A DNA stretch of 55,033 nucleotides from SVTX01 sp964526505. Lineage in GTDB: Bacteria > Bacillota > Clostridia > Oscillospirales > CAG-272. A model generated the notes under the pieces. That model saw only the letters and a program-made list of their open reading frames with translations. It was not told where the DNA came from and did not search any database. Position 1 is the stretch's first letter, and the number at the start of each line of letters is the position of its first letter. The stretch is taken from NCBI GenBank assembly GCA_964526505.1, contig CAZGJC010000010.1:1-55033 (forward strand). The letters run 5' to 3'. This document shows positions 44,461-52,039 of the stretch, one piece after another. A program made the position numbers and the translations under genes.

Positions 44461-46497
44461 TTAGTGTATCTGAGTGCCTTCCGGTACGGAATCGTCAACG
44501 AAAATCACTTTGCAACCGCAGGCGTTGTTTGAAGCCGCCAGCAACATACCGTTGCTTGTAACTCCCGTTATTCTTGCAGGTTCGAGGTTTGCAATAACGA
44601 TTATCTTCTTTCCGATAAGTTCGTCGGGTTCGTAATCGTGCTTGATGCTTGAAACAATAACTCTCTCTCCGATACCGTCGTTCAAGGTAAGTTTGTAGCA
44701 AGAATGTGATTTTCTTATTTCCTGACACTTTACTATCTTGCAAACTCTCAGGTCAAGTTTTCCGAAATCTTCAAGACTTGCACTCTCGCTCTTTACGGGC
44801 TGTACGGGGTCGGGTTCGCCGTAAGTTTTTTCTTTCGGCTTGTTTGCCTCTTCCGACTCTTTTTTGAGTTTGTCCTCTATTGCAATCTCCTCTTCGGTCT
44901 TGCCGTTTGAGAAGTCGAGAAGTTTTACGTATCTCTCGCTGTCAATTGCATAAAGGAATAAGTAAAGTCTCGGACCCTGTTCCTTGTCGATAAGAAGTTT
45001 GTAAACAGTCTTAAAGAACTTGCCCTGAACCGCTTTAAGTTCCTTGGGACTCTCAATAAGTTCGGGATAAACAACCTTCGGTATCTCGTAAAGATACGTG
45101 TTGAGTTCGTCAAGCGTGTATCCGCCTTTTGCAATGTAATCGTGAAGCAAACAAATCGCTTTCTTTTCATTGTCGTCAAGCGTGTCGTAAATTTCAAAGT
45201 TTCTTGTAAGTCTGAGTATGTTCACCTGCTCGGGAGCACACTTTTCAAGCCAAAATCTCGCTCTGTCAAGTCTGTCGGCAAACTGCTCATACTTGTAAGG
45301 CGTTCCGATTTTTTCAAATACCGTTTCGAGCATCGGAACGTTAAAGTCAACTATACTTCCGAGTTGTACAAGTAAACTCATCGGTACTGTTTCAAGTTTT
45401 CTTCCGTCTATTACGCAATTGTACATCAATGCGGAATTGTATTCGTTTGACGCACCCGAAATATATTCGTTGTACATCTTGTCAAACTCAAAATACTGAC
45501 GTAAAATTCCGTCGTCAAAACAAAAATCAAATGCCTTTGTAGGCTCTGTTTTCGAATATAACCACAAAATAATTTCGGGCTGATACAAACGAAGTAACGT
45601 GTCGGGAGTCATATTAAGACCCGATGAACCAGACATCTTGCCCGCAACGCCCTTAATTCCTATAAATTCGTATCCTTGGAAAATAGGTGCGTCGTATCCG
45701 AATATTTTCTTGGAAATTACCTTCGATGTCTGATACGAACCGGTGGGCGAAGCGTGGTCTTTTCCGCCCGGCTCAAAGTCAACCTGCTCATACAGCCAAC
45801 GCATGGGCCAGTCAACTTTCCAAGAAAGTTTGCAGTTGAAATCTTTCGTAAAGTTGAAAGTTCCGTGATGTCCGCAAGCACAACTGTATTCCGCCTCCGT
45901 GCAATCGTCCGAAAGACTGTGTATCTTCGTGGAATCCTTTCCGCATACGGGGCAATAAATGCTTACCGGGTAGTACGCTTCACGTTCTCCCTCCGTTGCG
46001 TCCTGCGTTCTGAAAGAGTCGAGAATGTCAAATATTTCGCCTCTCTTTTTGAGAGCAAGTAAAATGTAATCAACGTATTTTCCCGTGCGATACATATCCG
46101 CCTGATAGCGGTAATCCATCTCTATTCCGAACTTTTTGATAGCCTCTTCAAATTCAGCCTCAAAATATTCGGCATACGTTTTGTGTTCCGTCGGGAACGG
46201 ATTTCTTACGTCTACGTAAGGCTTGCCTATGCAGTCGTTTAAATCTTCCGTGCCTTCAAGTGCCGCAACGTTGACGGGAACTTTTCTCATTCTGTCGAAT
46301 TCATCCCACGAGAAAAGAAGTTTTGCCTTTTTTCCCTTTTTTCTCAACGCTTTAACAACAAAAAGGCTTGTCGCTATATCTCTGAAATTTCCTATGTGAA
46401 CCGAACCCGAAGGGCTTATACCTGCCGCACAAACGTATTCGGGCTTGTTGGGATTTCGCTGAATTATTTGTTCGGCGATCTCTTCTGACCAATGCAT
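44461..46497 (-). CDS. lysS: Class I lysyl-tRNA synthetase fused to a C-terminal tRNA-binding (Trbp111-like) domain
   Basis: Charges tRNA-Lys using the class I (archaeal/spirochaete-type) fold rather than the usual bacterial class II. The 678-residue protein has GISPSGSVHIGNFRD (HIGH-equivalent HIGN, near residues 28-42), a zinc-binding-like insertion (CPVCGKD … CACGHHG), GYEFIGIKGVAGKMSGSSG (KMSKS-equivalent KMSGS) and a helical anticodon-binding half. Residues about 575-678 are an added OB-fold tRNA-binding domain (FGKLDLRVCKIVKCQEIRKS … NLEPARITGVTSNGMLLAA), as at the C-terminus of MetRS. A charged linker joins them. ATG 46497 is preceded by GAGAGGAAAC; the GTG at 46518 would overlap that site. 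A promoter lies 84-112 bases upstream. Confidence 0.94.
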   Translation of the reverse strand: MHWSEEIAEQIIQRNPNKPEYVCAAGISPSGSVHIGNFRDIATSLFVVKALRKKGKKAKLLFSWDEFDRMRKVPVNVAALEGTEDLNDCIGKPYVDVRNPFPTEHKTYAEYFEAEFEEAIKKFGIEMDYRYQADMYRTGKYVDYILLALKKRGEIFDILDSFRTQDATEGEREAYYPVSIYCPVCGKDSTKIHSLSDDCTEAEYSCACGHHGTFNFTKDFNCKLSWKVDWPMRWLYEQVDFEPGGKDHASPTGSYQTSKVISKKIFGYDAPIFQGYEFIGIKGVAGKMSGSSGLNMTPDTLLRLYQPEIILWLYSKTEPTKAFDFCFDDGILRQYFEFDKMYNEYISGASNEYNSALMYNCVIDGRKLETVPMSLLVQLGSIVDFNVPMLETVFEKIGTPYKYEQFADRLDRARFWLEKCAPEQVNILRLTRNFEIYDTLDDNEKKAICLLHDYIAKGGYTLDELNTYLYEIPKVVYPELIESPKELKAVQGKFFKTVYKLLIDKEQGPRLYLFLYAIDSERYVKLLDFSNGKTEEEIAIEDKLKKESEEANKPKEKTYGEPDPVQPVKSESASLEDFGKLDLRVCKIVKCQEIRKSHSCYKLTLNDGIGERVIVSSIKHDYEPDELIGKKIIVIANLEPARITGVTSNGMLLAASNNACGCKVIFVDDSVPEGTQIH

Positions 46498-46580
46498 AAA
46501 TGTTATGTTTCCTCTCACTTTTTGATTGTCTTTGCTATTTTTACGCAGTTTCTTTATTATACTGCCAATTATACTATATT

Positions 46581-46609
46581 ATTGTATCACGCCAACTTCC
46601 GCTTGTCAA
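46581..46609 (-). promoter_or_regulatory. Promoter of lysS
   Basis: Minus strand: perfect TTGACA (46604-46609), 17-bp spacer, TACAAT (46581-46586). No T-box elements are visible in the roughly 80-base leader. Confidence 0.85.
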
Positions 46610-46808
46610 TAGAAAAACCAAAAATTATCCCCTACCGCCTATGCTTTTTTGTTAATAAAAGACAAATTTCCGCCATTTTCCACACTCTTTAATTTTTTCT
46701 TAATCATTTTTTTACACTTATTTTACATTCGCTCCGCTTTTTGATACGGCAAAAGCACTTATTCCGTATTTTTATACCGTAAAAACGCTTTTTGCGTTTC
46801 TGTACCGC

Positions 46809-46854
46809 AAAAAGAAAAAGCCAAGCGAACACGTAAATACCGTGTTCGCTTGGC
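46809..46854 (-). terminator. Terminator of the SipW/TasA-like operon
   Basis: Perfect 14-bp stem GCCAAGCGAACACG / CGTGTTCGCTTGGC, 7-base loop, followed on the minus strand by TTTTTCTTTTT. It is the last of a series of seven hairpins after the operon. The 190 bases to its left (46620-46808) are AT-rich with no gene that I can support. Confidence 0.9.
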
Positions 46855-47074
46855 AGGGTTGCTCCAAAGTGAGGCAAAGAGCAACCCTCAAATTAACGCC
46901 GTTGAGGTGGGGCGTTAATTTGTCGTCGGATCATTTCATACACAGACCCGACCGCACCGACTCCCGACGCAAAGTGAGGAAAAAAACGGGACTCGGCTCG
47001 CTCGCTCAATTAAACGTTTTGAGCGGTATATTTACTAACGCACACCGCTGTGTGAGACCGTGTGCGGATAGTAA
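46820..47074 (-). ncRNA. Candidate structured RNA: seven consecutive stem-loops in the operon's 3' region
   Basis: Starting 6 bases after the stop codon of the beta-helix gene, the minus strand forms, in order: a 6+7-bp hairpin (47032-47074, TTACTA and CGCACAC arms), 7 bp (47003-47025), 10 bp with one mismatch (46957-46996), 8 bp with one G-U (46925-46952), 10 bp (46891-46920), 10 bp (46855-46888) and the 14-bp terminator. Loops 3, 5 and 6 contain CCTCACTTTG, CACCTCAAC and CCTCACTTTG. Such dense, mostly perfect pairing is unlikely to be chance. It may be a long 3' UTR or a separate small RNA released from it. I know no matching RNA family. Confidence 0.5.
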
Positions 47075-47079
47075 CCCAA

Positions 47080-48981
47080 TTAAATTCTCTTATCTCTTCC
47101 GTACAAAGGATGGTTGGGATTAACGGCAACCGTGCTGTTGGGCATAGAATATGTGTTACCCGATTCAGTACAATTGTCGATTGTCGTAAATTCACCGTCA
47201 CCGTTTACAGTACCTACGATAGCACCTATTCTCCAATCACCGTCATCACTTGAATTGATGTTGCAGTTTTCAACAGTGCATCCCTCAATATTGGTTGTCT
47301 TTCCCGAAGCGGTCTGAATTTGACCCGCAATCGCACCTGCGGAAGAATCCGCATTGATAGTTGAATTTTTAACTGTACAACCGGTAACACTCAAATTACC
47401 GCAAGTATATAATCCAACAAATCCACCACACTGTAAACCACCGTTTATACCGTTCACGGTAACGTTATCCAAGTGGCAATTGTCTATTGTAAGGTCAAAT
47501 GTATTCAAATATCCAATCAAAGCACCCTTGCCGTTGCTGAGACCGCCCGATATTACGGAATCCTTAATTGTAAGGTTCTTTACCGTAAGGTCTGTGCAGA
47601 AGTTGTCTTGGAGCAACGGAGCCGTAAGACCCGAAATAGAGTGACCGTTACCGTCGATTACAACCTTGCCGTTGTACTGGGGATTGTATATGTTACCGTT
47701 AAGATACGAAATAGGAGTCCATTGGCCTGTAATTGTGATGTCGTTTGTAAGTATAACTTTTGTAACACCCTTCAATGAAGCCAATTCTTCTGCGTTTGAA
47801 ACCGCAACCGCACCCATTCTTTCAAATGCTTCCGCACTTGTAATGGATCTGCCGTTTGCCTTTTCGCCGATAACGTAAATGTCCATAGGAACGTTTGCGA
47901 ACGTGTTGTTTCCGCCGAAGTCTATGCTGTCAAGTTTAACCCAGTCTAAATCTATTGTTGCATTTGTTAACAACGAATCGTTTCCGAAGTGGTTGTTCGT
48001 AAGAACGATCTTAACGTCGTTTTCTACGTAGTTGGGATTTGCTTCAATGTGAATGAAACGCTGTGCGTTGCCGTTTTCCTGAATGAAAGTACAGTTGTTA
48101 ATAACAACAGTGTCGCCTTCGTTGGGGCAAATCTGAACGTGGTCATACTGAGAATCCTTGAACGTACAGCCGTCAAGTATAATGCTCTTGCCACTTGCAT
48201 ACAAGCAAGAAGCGTTGTTGGATGCGTTCTCGGGAGCGGTGAATACTACGTTCTCAATAGTACAGTTGTCTCCTGCCCATACGGGAGCTCCGGAAATTGT
48301 GTGACCGTTACCGTAGATTGTAACGCCGTCTTTCAAAGTAAGATTGCTTTCAAGTGCGATGTCGGCAGTAAGCGAAGCGTCTTTGCCGGAGGTTACTGCA
48401 TTTTTGAGTGCCTCTGCGTCTGCTACGTCAACTATTTCAGCATTGCCCTGGATAGCCTCAACAGTGTATGCAAGCGTGCAGGATTTTTCCTGATATTCGT
48501 TGCCTGCCTTTTCGGGGAGAGCGATATTTACGTGAACGATAATATCGTCGGAGTTAGGTTCAAGAGCCGCCCAAGGAGCAACCTTTGAATTTGTTCCGCT
48601 GTAAATCGCATCGCCGATAGTAACAACGAGACCGTCCCAAAGTCCGTTATCGGTTACCATTTTGATAATGGTTCTGTACTGAATGGATACGTCGCTGTTG
48701 TTTGTGATAACAATGTCAAAATCAACGTAGTCGCCGGGAACTATTTTGTCAAGTGTAATTGTATTGTCTTTGTTGCTTACGCTGGTTTGGGGAAGATTTC
48801 CCTTTTCAAGTGTGGATCCGAGTTCCAAATTGGCAATAGAAGCCACAACGTTAACCTTACCGGACGTTACGGCAACGTTTACTGTGCTTGTGCTTGTGAA
48901 CAAAGCGAACGTGGATCCCACAATCAAACTAAGGCAAAGAGCGATAGTAAGAACAGAGGATATTAAAACCTTCTTTTTCAT
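47080..48981 (-). CDS. Exported TasA/camelysin-like protein with C-terminal beta-helix-like region
   Basis: A 633-residue exported protein. The ATG at 48981 is chosen over the longer open frame because AAGAAAGGG precedes it and a SipW-type signal peptide follows (KKKVLISSVLTIALCLSLIV, then GSTFALFTSTSTVNVAVTSG; the family pattern is A-x-FT-x-T with a following G). Residues about 45-200 are a TasA/camelysin-like beta domain (IVPGDYVDFDIVITNNSD, VEAIQG). From about 205 the chain becomes a repetitive right-handed beta-helix type (TIYGNGHTISG, IDNCHLDNVTVNG, GCTVKNSTINAD, GAIAGQI), as in surface adhesins. Last gene of the five-gene operon, 100 bases after the short TasA-like gene. Predicted matrix or adhesin component; specific role unknown. 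Confidence 0.88.
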   Translation of the reverse strand: MKKKVLISSVLTIALCLSLIVGSTFALFTSTSTVNVAVTSGKVNVVASIANLELGSTLEKGNLPQTSVSNKDNTITLDKIVPGDYVDFDIVITNNSDVSIQYRTIIKMVTDNGLWDGLVVTIGDAIYSGTNSKVAPWAALEPNSDDIIVHVNIALPEKAGNEYQEKSCTLAYTVEAIQGNAEIVDVADAEALKNAVTSGKDASLTADIALESNLTLKDGVTIYGNGHTISGAPVWAGDNCTIENVVFTAPENASNNASCLYASGKSIILDGCTFKDSQYDHVQICPNEGDTVVINNCTFIQENGNAQRFIHIEANPNYVENDVKIVLTNNHFGNDSLLTNATIDLDWVKLDSIDFGGNNTFANVPMDIYVIGEKANGRSITSAEAFERMGAVAVSNAEELASLKGVTKVILTNDITITGQWTPISYLNGNIYNPQYNGKVVIDGNGHSISGLTAPLLQDNFCTDLTVKNLTIKDSVISGGLSNGKGALIGYLNTFDLTIDNCHLDNVTVNGINGGLQCGGFVGLYTCGNLSVTGCTVKNSTINADSSAGAIAGQIQTASGKTTNIEGCTVENCNINSSDDGDWRIGAIVGTVNGDGEFTTIDNCTESGNTYSMPNSTVAVNPNHPLYGRDKRI

Positions 48982-49081
48982 AATAAAACCCTTTCTTAAA
49001 ACGAAAAATGCTGTGCGAATTAAGTTTTTTGGAGAGTCGCAGTCCGAATTCGCAAAGGACGTGACTCTTTTGTGGTGGAAC

Positions 49082-49705
49082 TCAATCTTGTGCCGTTGCT
49101 TGAACTGCCTCAACAACAAGGTCGAACACTGCCGTCTGACTCTGTGCGTCGTTGTTGATTGAAGTATCGTCAATAAACTCCACACGAACGCTGAAAGTCT
49201 GTGCGTCATCGCCGACTCCGATATAACCTGCGTCAATCGAAGAGCCGTTTGCGAGGTCGCTGAGTTTCATTTCGGTTTTCTTTCCGCCGTGGTCGATAAC
49301 CACAACTTTAAGTTGCTCCGCCAAATCGTTTGAGTCTCCGATGAGTTCAACGGTAACACTGTACGTAAACGCCGTATTTCCGTTGTTTTTGATTTGAAGT
49401 TCCGCATCAAAATAACTTCCTGGAACTATGCAAATGTCATCGGCATTGATACCGAATACGTTCTCGTCCGTAGTCTCGGTAAAATCGTAGTCCTCCTCTA
49501 CAATTTTTTCCTCCAATACGCCGTTTTTGTTCAGAACGTTGTATTTGAGATTGGTTCTCGTCAAAGTTGCATCGAGATTTCCGGCTCTCAAATGGTTCTT
49601 CACGGACACCCTGTCCGTAAATAACGCATATGACATTCCGGCAATAACGCAAACGCATAGCAAAATTACAGAACAAGATACCAGCAGTACTCTTTTCTTT
49701 TTCAT
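49082..49705 (-). CDS. Short TasA/camelysin-like exported protein with SipW-type signal peptide
   Basis: 207 residues from ATG 49705, with a near-perfect ribosome site (AAAGGAGG). The N-terminus MKKKRVLLVSCSVILLCVCV leads into GMSYALFTDRVSVKNHLRAG, the SipW-type signal (A-x-FTD … N-x3-AG-x-L). The mature part is a beta-sandwich with CIVPGSYFDAELQIKNNGNT, the M/VPG-x … NNGN pattern typical of TasA and camelysin, which form fibres in Bacillus biofilm matrix. Its signal peptidase is encoded two genes upstream. It is likely the main fibre-type subunit here, an inference from domain and neighbours only. Confidence 0.87.
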   Translation of the reverse strand: MKKKRVLLVSCSVILLCVCVIAGMSYALFTDRVSVKNHLRAGNLDATLTRTNLKYNVLNKNGVLEEKIVEEDYDFTETTDENVFGINADDICIVPGSYFDAELQIKNNGNTAFTYSVTVELIGDSNDLAEQLKVVVIDHGGKKTEMKLSDLANGSSIDAGYIGVGDDAQTFSVRVEFIDDTSINNDAQSQTAVFDLVVEAVQATAQD

Positions 49706-49762
49706 CGTTGTTCCTCCTTTCCACCAAATGTTTTTATTGATAATCCCGACTTTGCGGTATAA

Positions 49763-50287
49763 TCAACTTTTCAATATTACAACCGTACCGCCCGTAAGTT
49801 CGATCATCTTTACGGCTTGTACCGAAAATGCCTCCGCCTTAACCGTTAAAGGTTTGTGAAGCGTGCCGTCGGCAAGTATTTTCACTCGCCCCGCCCGTGG
49901 CGATAGTAAACCTCTTTCTTTGAGTGCGTCAATGGTGACCACCTCGCCCCGCTCAAACGCACCGTCGATTTTTCCGACGTTTACAAATCCTCTCAGACCC
50001 ACACCGGCACCCTCTCCGTATGTCACGGCACTCAGTGCAAGTTTGTCGGATATAAGCCTGTCCGCAGACTCAACGTCTATTTCCTCAACGGGTTCGGGCA
50101 TAACCTCAACCACAGCAGGCGGTATAGGCTCATCCTCACGTATAATTTCGTCATTCGGTAAATCCTCTTGTACTGCGTCTGACGACTTTCGCCTTTTTTC
50201 AAGATAAATATCAATGCAAACGTACACAATAACGGCTATCGCCGAAATTCCCGATATAATTGCGAAAACGGCATAGAACAGTCTCAT
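49763..50287 (-). CDS. Membrane-anchored protein with a ribosomal-L15-like C-terminal domain
   Basis: 174 residues: one N-terminal membrane helix (about 4-27), a basic stop (EKRRK), an acidic proline-rich linker (about 35-75) and a C-terminal domain from about 100. That domain matches the uL15/eL18e fold pattern: FVNVGKIDGAFERGEVVTID, LKERGLLS, VKILADGTLHKPLTVKAEAF, and the ending GGTVVIL, as in bacterial L15 (…LTVKAHKFS…AGGTVEVI). It cannot be the ribosomal protein: it lacks the L15 N-terminal arm and is membrane-bound. Its start overlaps the signal peptidase stop by ATGA, so the two are translationally coupled. With the N-terminus outside or inside unknown, the domain may sit in the cytoplasm; role unknown. 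Confidence 0.85.
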   Translation of the reverse strand: MRLFYAVFAIISGISAIAVIVYVCIDIYLEKRRKSSDAVQEDLPNDEIIREDEPIPPAVVEVMPEPVEEIDVESADRLISDKLALSAVTYGEGAGVGLRGFVNVGKIDGAFERGEVVTIDALKERGLLSPRAGRVKILADGTLHKPLTVKAEAFSVQAVKMIELTGGTVVILKS

Positions 50288-51093
50288 TTGATTTCCCCCT
50301 TCCGGGTTTCGTCATTCTCCTCTTGTGACGGCGTTGACCCGTCTTTATTCCGTGCCACTTCAAGTTCGGCAAGTCGTCGGCGGAGTTCCTCCAACTCATC
50401 CTCTTTTTTCTGTTTTTCCTCTTGCTCCCGTTTCTTTTTCTCCGCTCCGTACACTCCGACGATTTTCAAGACTTCGAGCAAGATAATAATAAAACACGGC
50501 ACTATAACGATACATATAATTCCGATGGGTGTTTTAAGTAAACTTATAATAAATCCGAGCAAAAACGATTTTCCCGTTACTTTTCCGATAACGTAGTTTG
50601 TGTCGTCGGGGTTTGACGTGTCAATGGTCTGCACAAGTTGCTCCGAATCGCTGTTTTTGTTGTCTCCTTCAAGTTCGATAATAAATCCGCCCGTTTCCTT
50701 TTCTTCGATTGATACGATACGGTGCGTTATCGTTACCTGATTTGTGTATACGTAGCGGAAAGTCAGCACGTCTCCCACTTCCAGACTTCTATACCAATTA
50801 TCCGCTTCGACCTCGTCGGTTGGCATAACCTTGACAAAAATCATAGATCGTAGGGGCAAACTGCCGATTTTGTAATCCGATACGTCGGTAAGTTCGCACT
50901 TTTCCATCGAATCCGACGAGATAATACGCATCTGATATCCGAAAAGTTCGGATGCCCCGTCAATATCCTTTTTTGAAGTGATCGTCAGCACAAGTGCAAT
51001 AACGCATACAGCCAAAAAGAGATAAAGCAATACGTCAAGTATGATTTTTCCCGCTTTTTTCAATTTCGCTTTTGCCATAACTACCTCACTCAT
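50284..51093 (-). CDS. Signal peptidase I, SipW / ER type
   Basis: A 269-residue membrane peptidase that should process the SipW-type signal peptides of the two exported proteins downstream. It has an N-terminal membrane helix (about 17-37), box B RIISSDSMEKC with the catalytic Ser, VTITHRIVSIEE with the His that replaces Lys in ER-type enzymes, and GDNKNSD with the conserved Asp. A second membrane segment follows at about 180-215, then a long charged coiled coil (KKKREQEEKQKKEDELEELR) not present in short SipW. ATG 51093 overlaps the preceding stop; an in-frame ATG at 51078 has a clearer ribosome site (GAGG) and may be the real start. Confidence 0.93.
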   Translation of the reverse strand: MSEVVMAKAKLKKAGKIILDVLLYLFLAVCVIALVLTITSKKDIDGASELFGYQMRIISSDSMEKCELTDVSDYKIGSLPLRSMIFVKVMPTDEVEADNWYRSLEVGDVLTFRYVYTNQVTITHRIVSIEEKETGGFIIELEGDNKNSDSEQLVQTIDTSNPDDTNYVIGKVTGKSFLLGFIISLLKTPIGIICIVIVPCFIIILLEVLKIVGVYGAEKKKREQEEKQKKEDELEELRRRLAELEVARNKDGSTPSQEENDETRKGEIK

Positions 51094-51586
51094 TTGTCGC
51101 CGTAATAAGCAACGTAAAATCCGCCTCTGCGTTTTGTGCTTCGTTTCCGATGTGATCGGGTATGTAGAACGTCACTGTGAGGTTGTATTTTGCCCCGTCA
51201 CCGAAGTTGGCGCCCAAACCGATGTCCTCTCTTTCAAATGCGTCAGAAAGTAACTCGTCACAAACGGTACGCCCGTTGTCCTCTATGCGTACGTAAGCGT
51301 AATTTTTCAGCGTCTGTACACCGTCGCCCTCAACAAAATCGAATAATATTCTGTATTCGTCGTCGTATTCGCAACTCAATACCAAGGTGTATTCGCAACT
51401 CTCCCCGGGACGAAGCGATAAATTTTCAAACGATACGCTTTGTGTCTGTTCGGGGTCAACGCTGACCTTTATTACGTTTTTATCCGCTATCAGAAAATAC
51501 GCCGTAAGCCCTACTCCAACGAGAATCAGTACGCTCATAACTATGAGTATTGCATTCGCAATTTTGTTTCTTTTCGTAGCCGTCAT
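51086..51586 (-). CDS. Membrane-anchored TasA/camelysin-like small protein (first gene of operon)
   Basis: 166 residues from ATG 51586, supported by GAGAGGAGG 8 bases upstream; the open frame extends to 51634 without such a site. An N-terminal membrane helix (about 10-33) precedes a beta-rich external domain with SLRPGESCEYTLVLSCEYDD, recalling the PG-x … TLxV strand pattern of TasA-like domains, and a C-terminal LTVTFYIPDHIGNEAQNAEADF strand pair. It lacks the A-x-FT SipW signal, so it probably stays anchored. By position it recalls TapA, which starts the Bacillus tapA-sipW-tasA operon, but I see no sequence reason to call it TapA. Its stop overlaps the signal peptidase start by 8 bases. Confidence 0.8.
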   Translation of the reverse strand: MTATKRNKIANAILIVMSVLILVGVGLTAYFLIADKNVIKVSVDPEQTQSVSFENLSLRPGESCEYTLVLSCEYDDEYRILFDFVEGDGVQTLKNYAYVRIEDNGRTVCDELLSDAFEREDIGLGANFGDGAKYNLTVTFYIPDHIGNEAQNAEADFTLLITATNE

Positions 51587-51698
51587 CGCTTTCCTCCTCT
51601 CAAAGAACAATATATGCCTGTCGCTCCGACTCATAGAACCTTTTTGAACAAATCATCTTTCCTTCGGCAATAAACCGATACGACAAAAGGCGACGTAA

Positions 51699-51775
51699 CG
51701 GAAGTTATGTTACGCCACGGTATAACATAACGGAAGTTATGTTACGCCACGGTATAACATAACGGAAGTTATGTT
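51699..51775 (+). repeat. Tandem 32-bp repeats with palindromic core
   Basis: Two full 32-bp units (51699-51730, 51731-51762) and a 13-bp start of a third (51763-51775). Each unit starts CGGAAGTTATGTT and ends GTATAACATAA, so at each junction AACATAAC-GGAA-GTTATGTT forms a perfect 8-bp inverted repeat (for example 51724-51743). All three copies carry the core TAACGGAAGTTATGTT that recurs inverted at 51986-52001. Confidence 0.9.
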
Positions 51776-52001
51776 GTAATTTTTTCTTATCGCTTTAAAA
51801 AAACAATTATAAAAATAAAAAAACAAGCATAACAATAAAACCTTTCTCATAATTTTTTTAAAAATATCACGAAAGGCTTTTTTGTTATGCAAATAATATT
51901 GAATTTTTTCAAAAAAAGTATTGACTTTTATGGAAAGTTGTACTAAACTATAATATGTATAGAGAGTTCTTAAATCAAAATATACAACATAACTTCCGTT
52001 A
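51760..52001. repeat. Putative invertible promoter segment bounded by 19-bp inverted repeats
   Basis: Left arm 51760-51778 is TAACGGAAGTTATGTTGTA; right arm 51983-52001 is its exact reverse complement. They enclose 204 bases of very AT-rich DNA. Inside, on the plus strand, TTGACT (51921-51926) with a 17-bp spacer to TAAACT (51944-51949), and TATAAT at 51949-51954, suggest a promoter that now points away from the operon. A weaker minus-strand candidate, TTGTTA (51830-51835), 18 bp, TATAAT (51806-51811), points at it. The segment lies between the operon's first gene (start 51586) and the 3' end of a tyrosine recombinase (52040), the usual arrangement of recombinase-controlled phase switches. 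Confidence 0.75.
51828..51889. terminator. Imperfect hairpin inside the invertible segment
   Basis: CATAACAATAAAACCTTTC (51828-51846) can pair with GAAAGGCTTTTTTGTTATG (51871-51889) over 19 positions with two mismatches; loop 24 bases. With its A- and T-runs it could act as a terminator in either orientation and separate promoters in the switch. Confidence 0.5.
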
Positions 52002-52039
52002 AGTCGTTTGCGAGTTCGGTGCTTTGGCATCGGACTTTT

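Noticed and set aside
49763..50287. Ribosomal protein gene rplO
   Set aside because: Only the C-terminal domain resembles L15; it has a membrane helix, lacks the L15 N-terminal arm and is not in a ribosomal operon.
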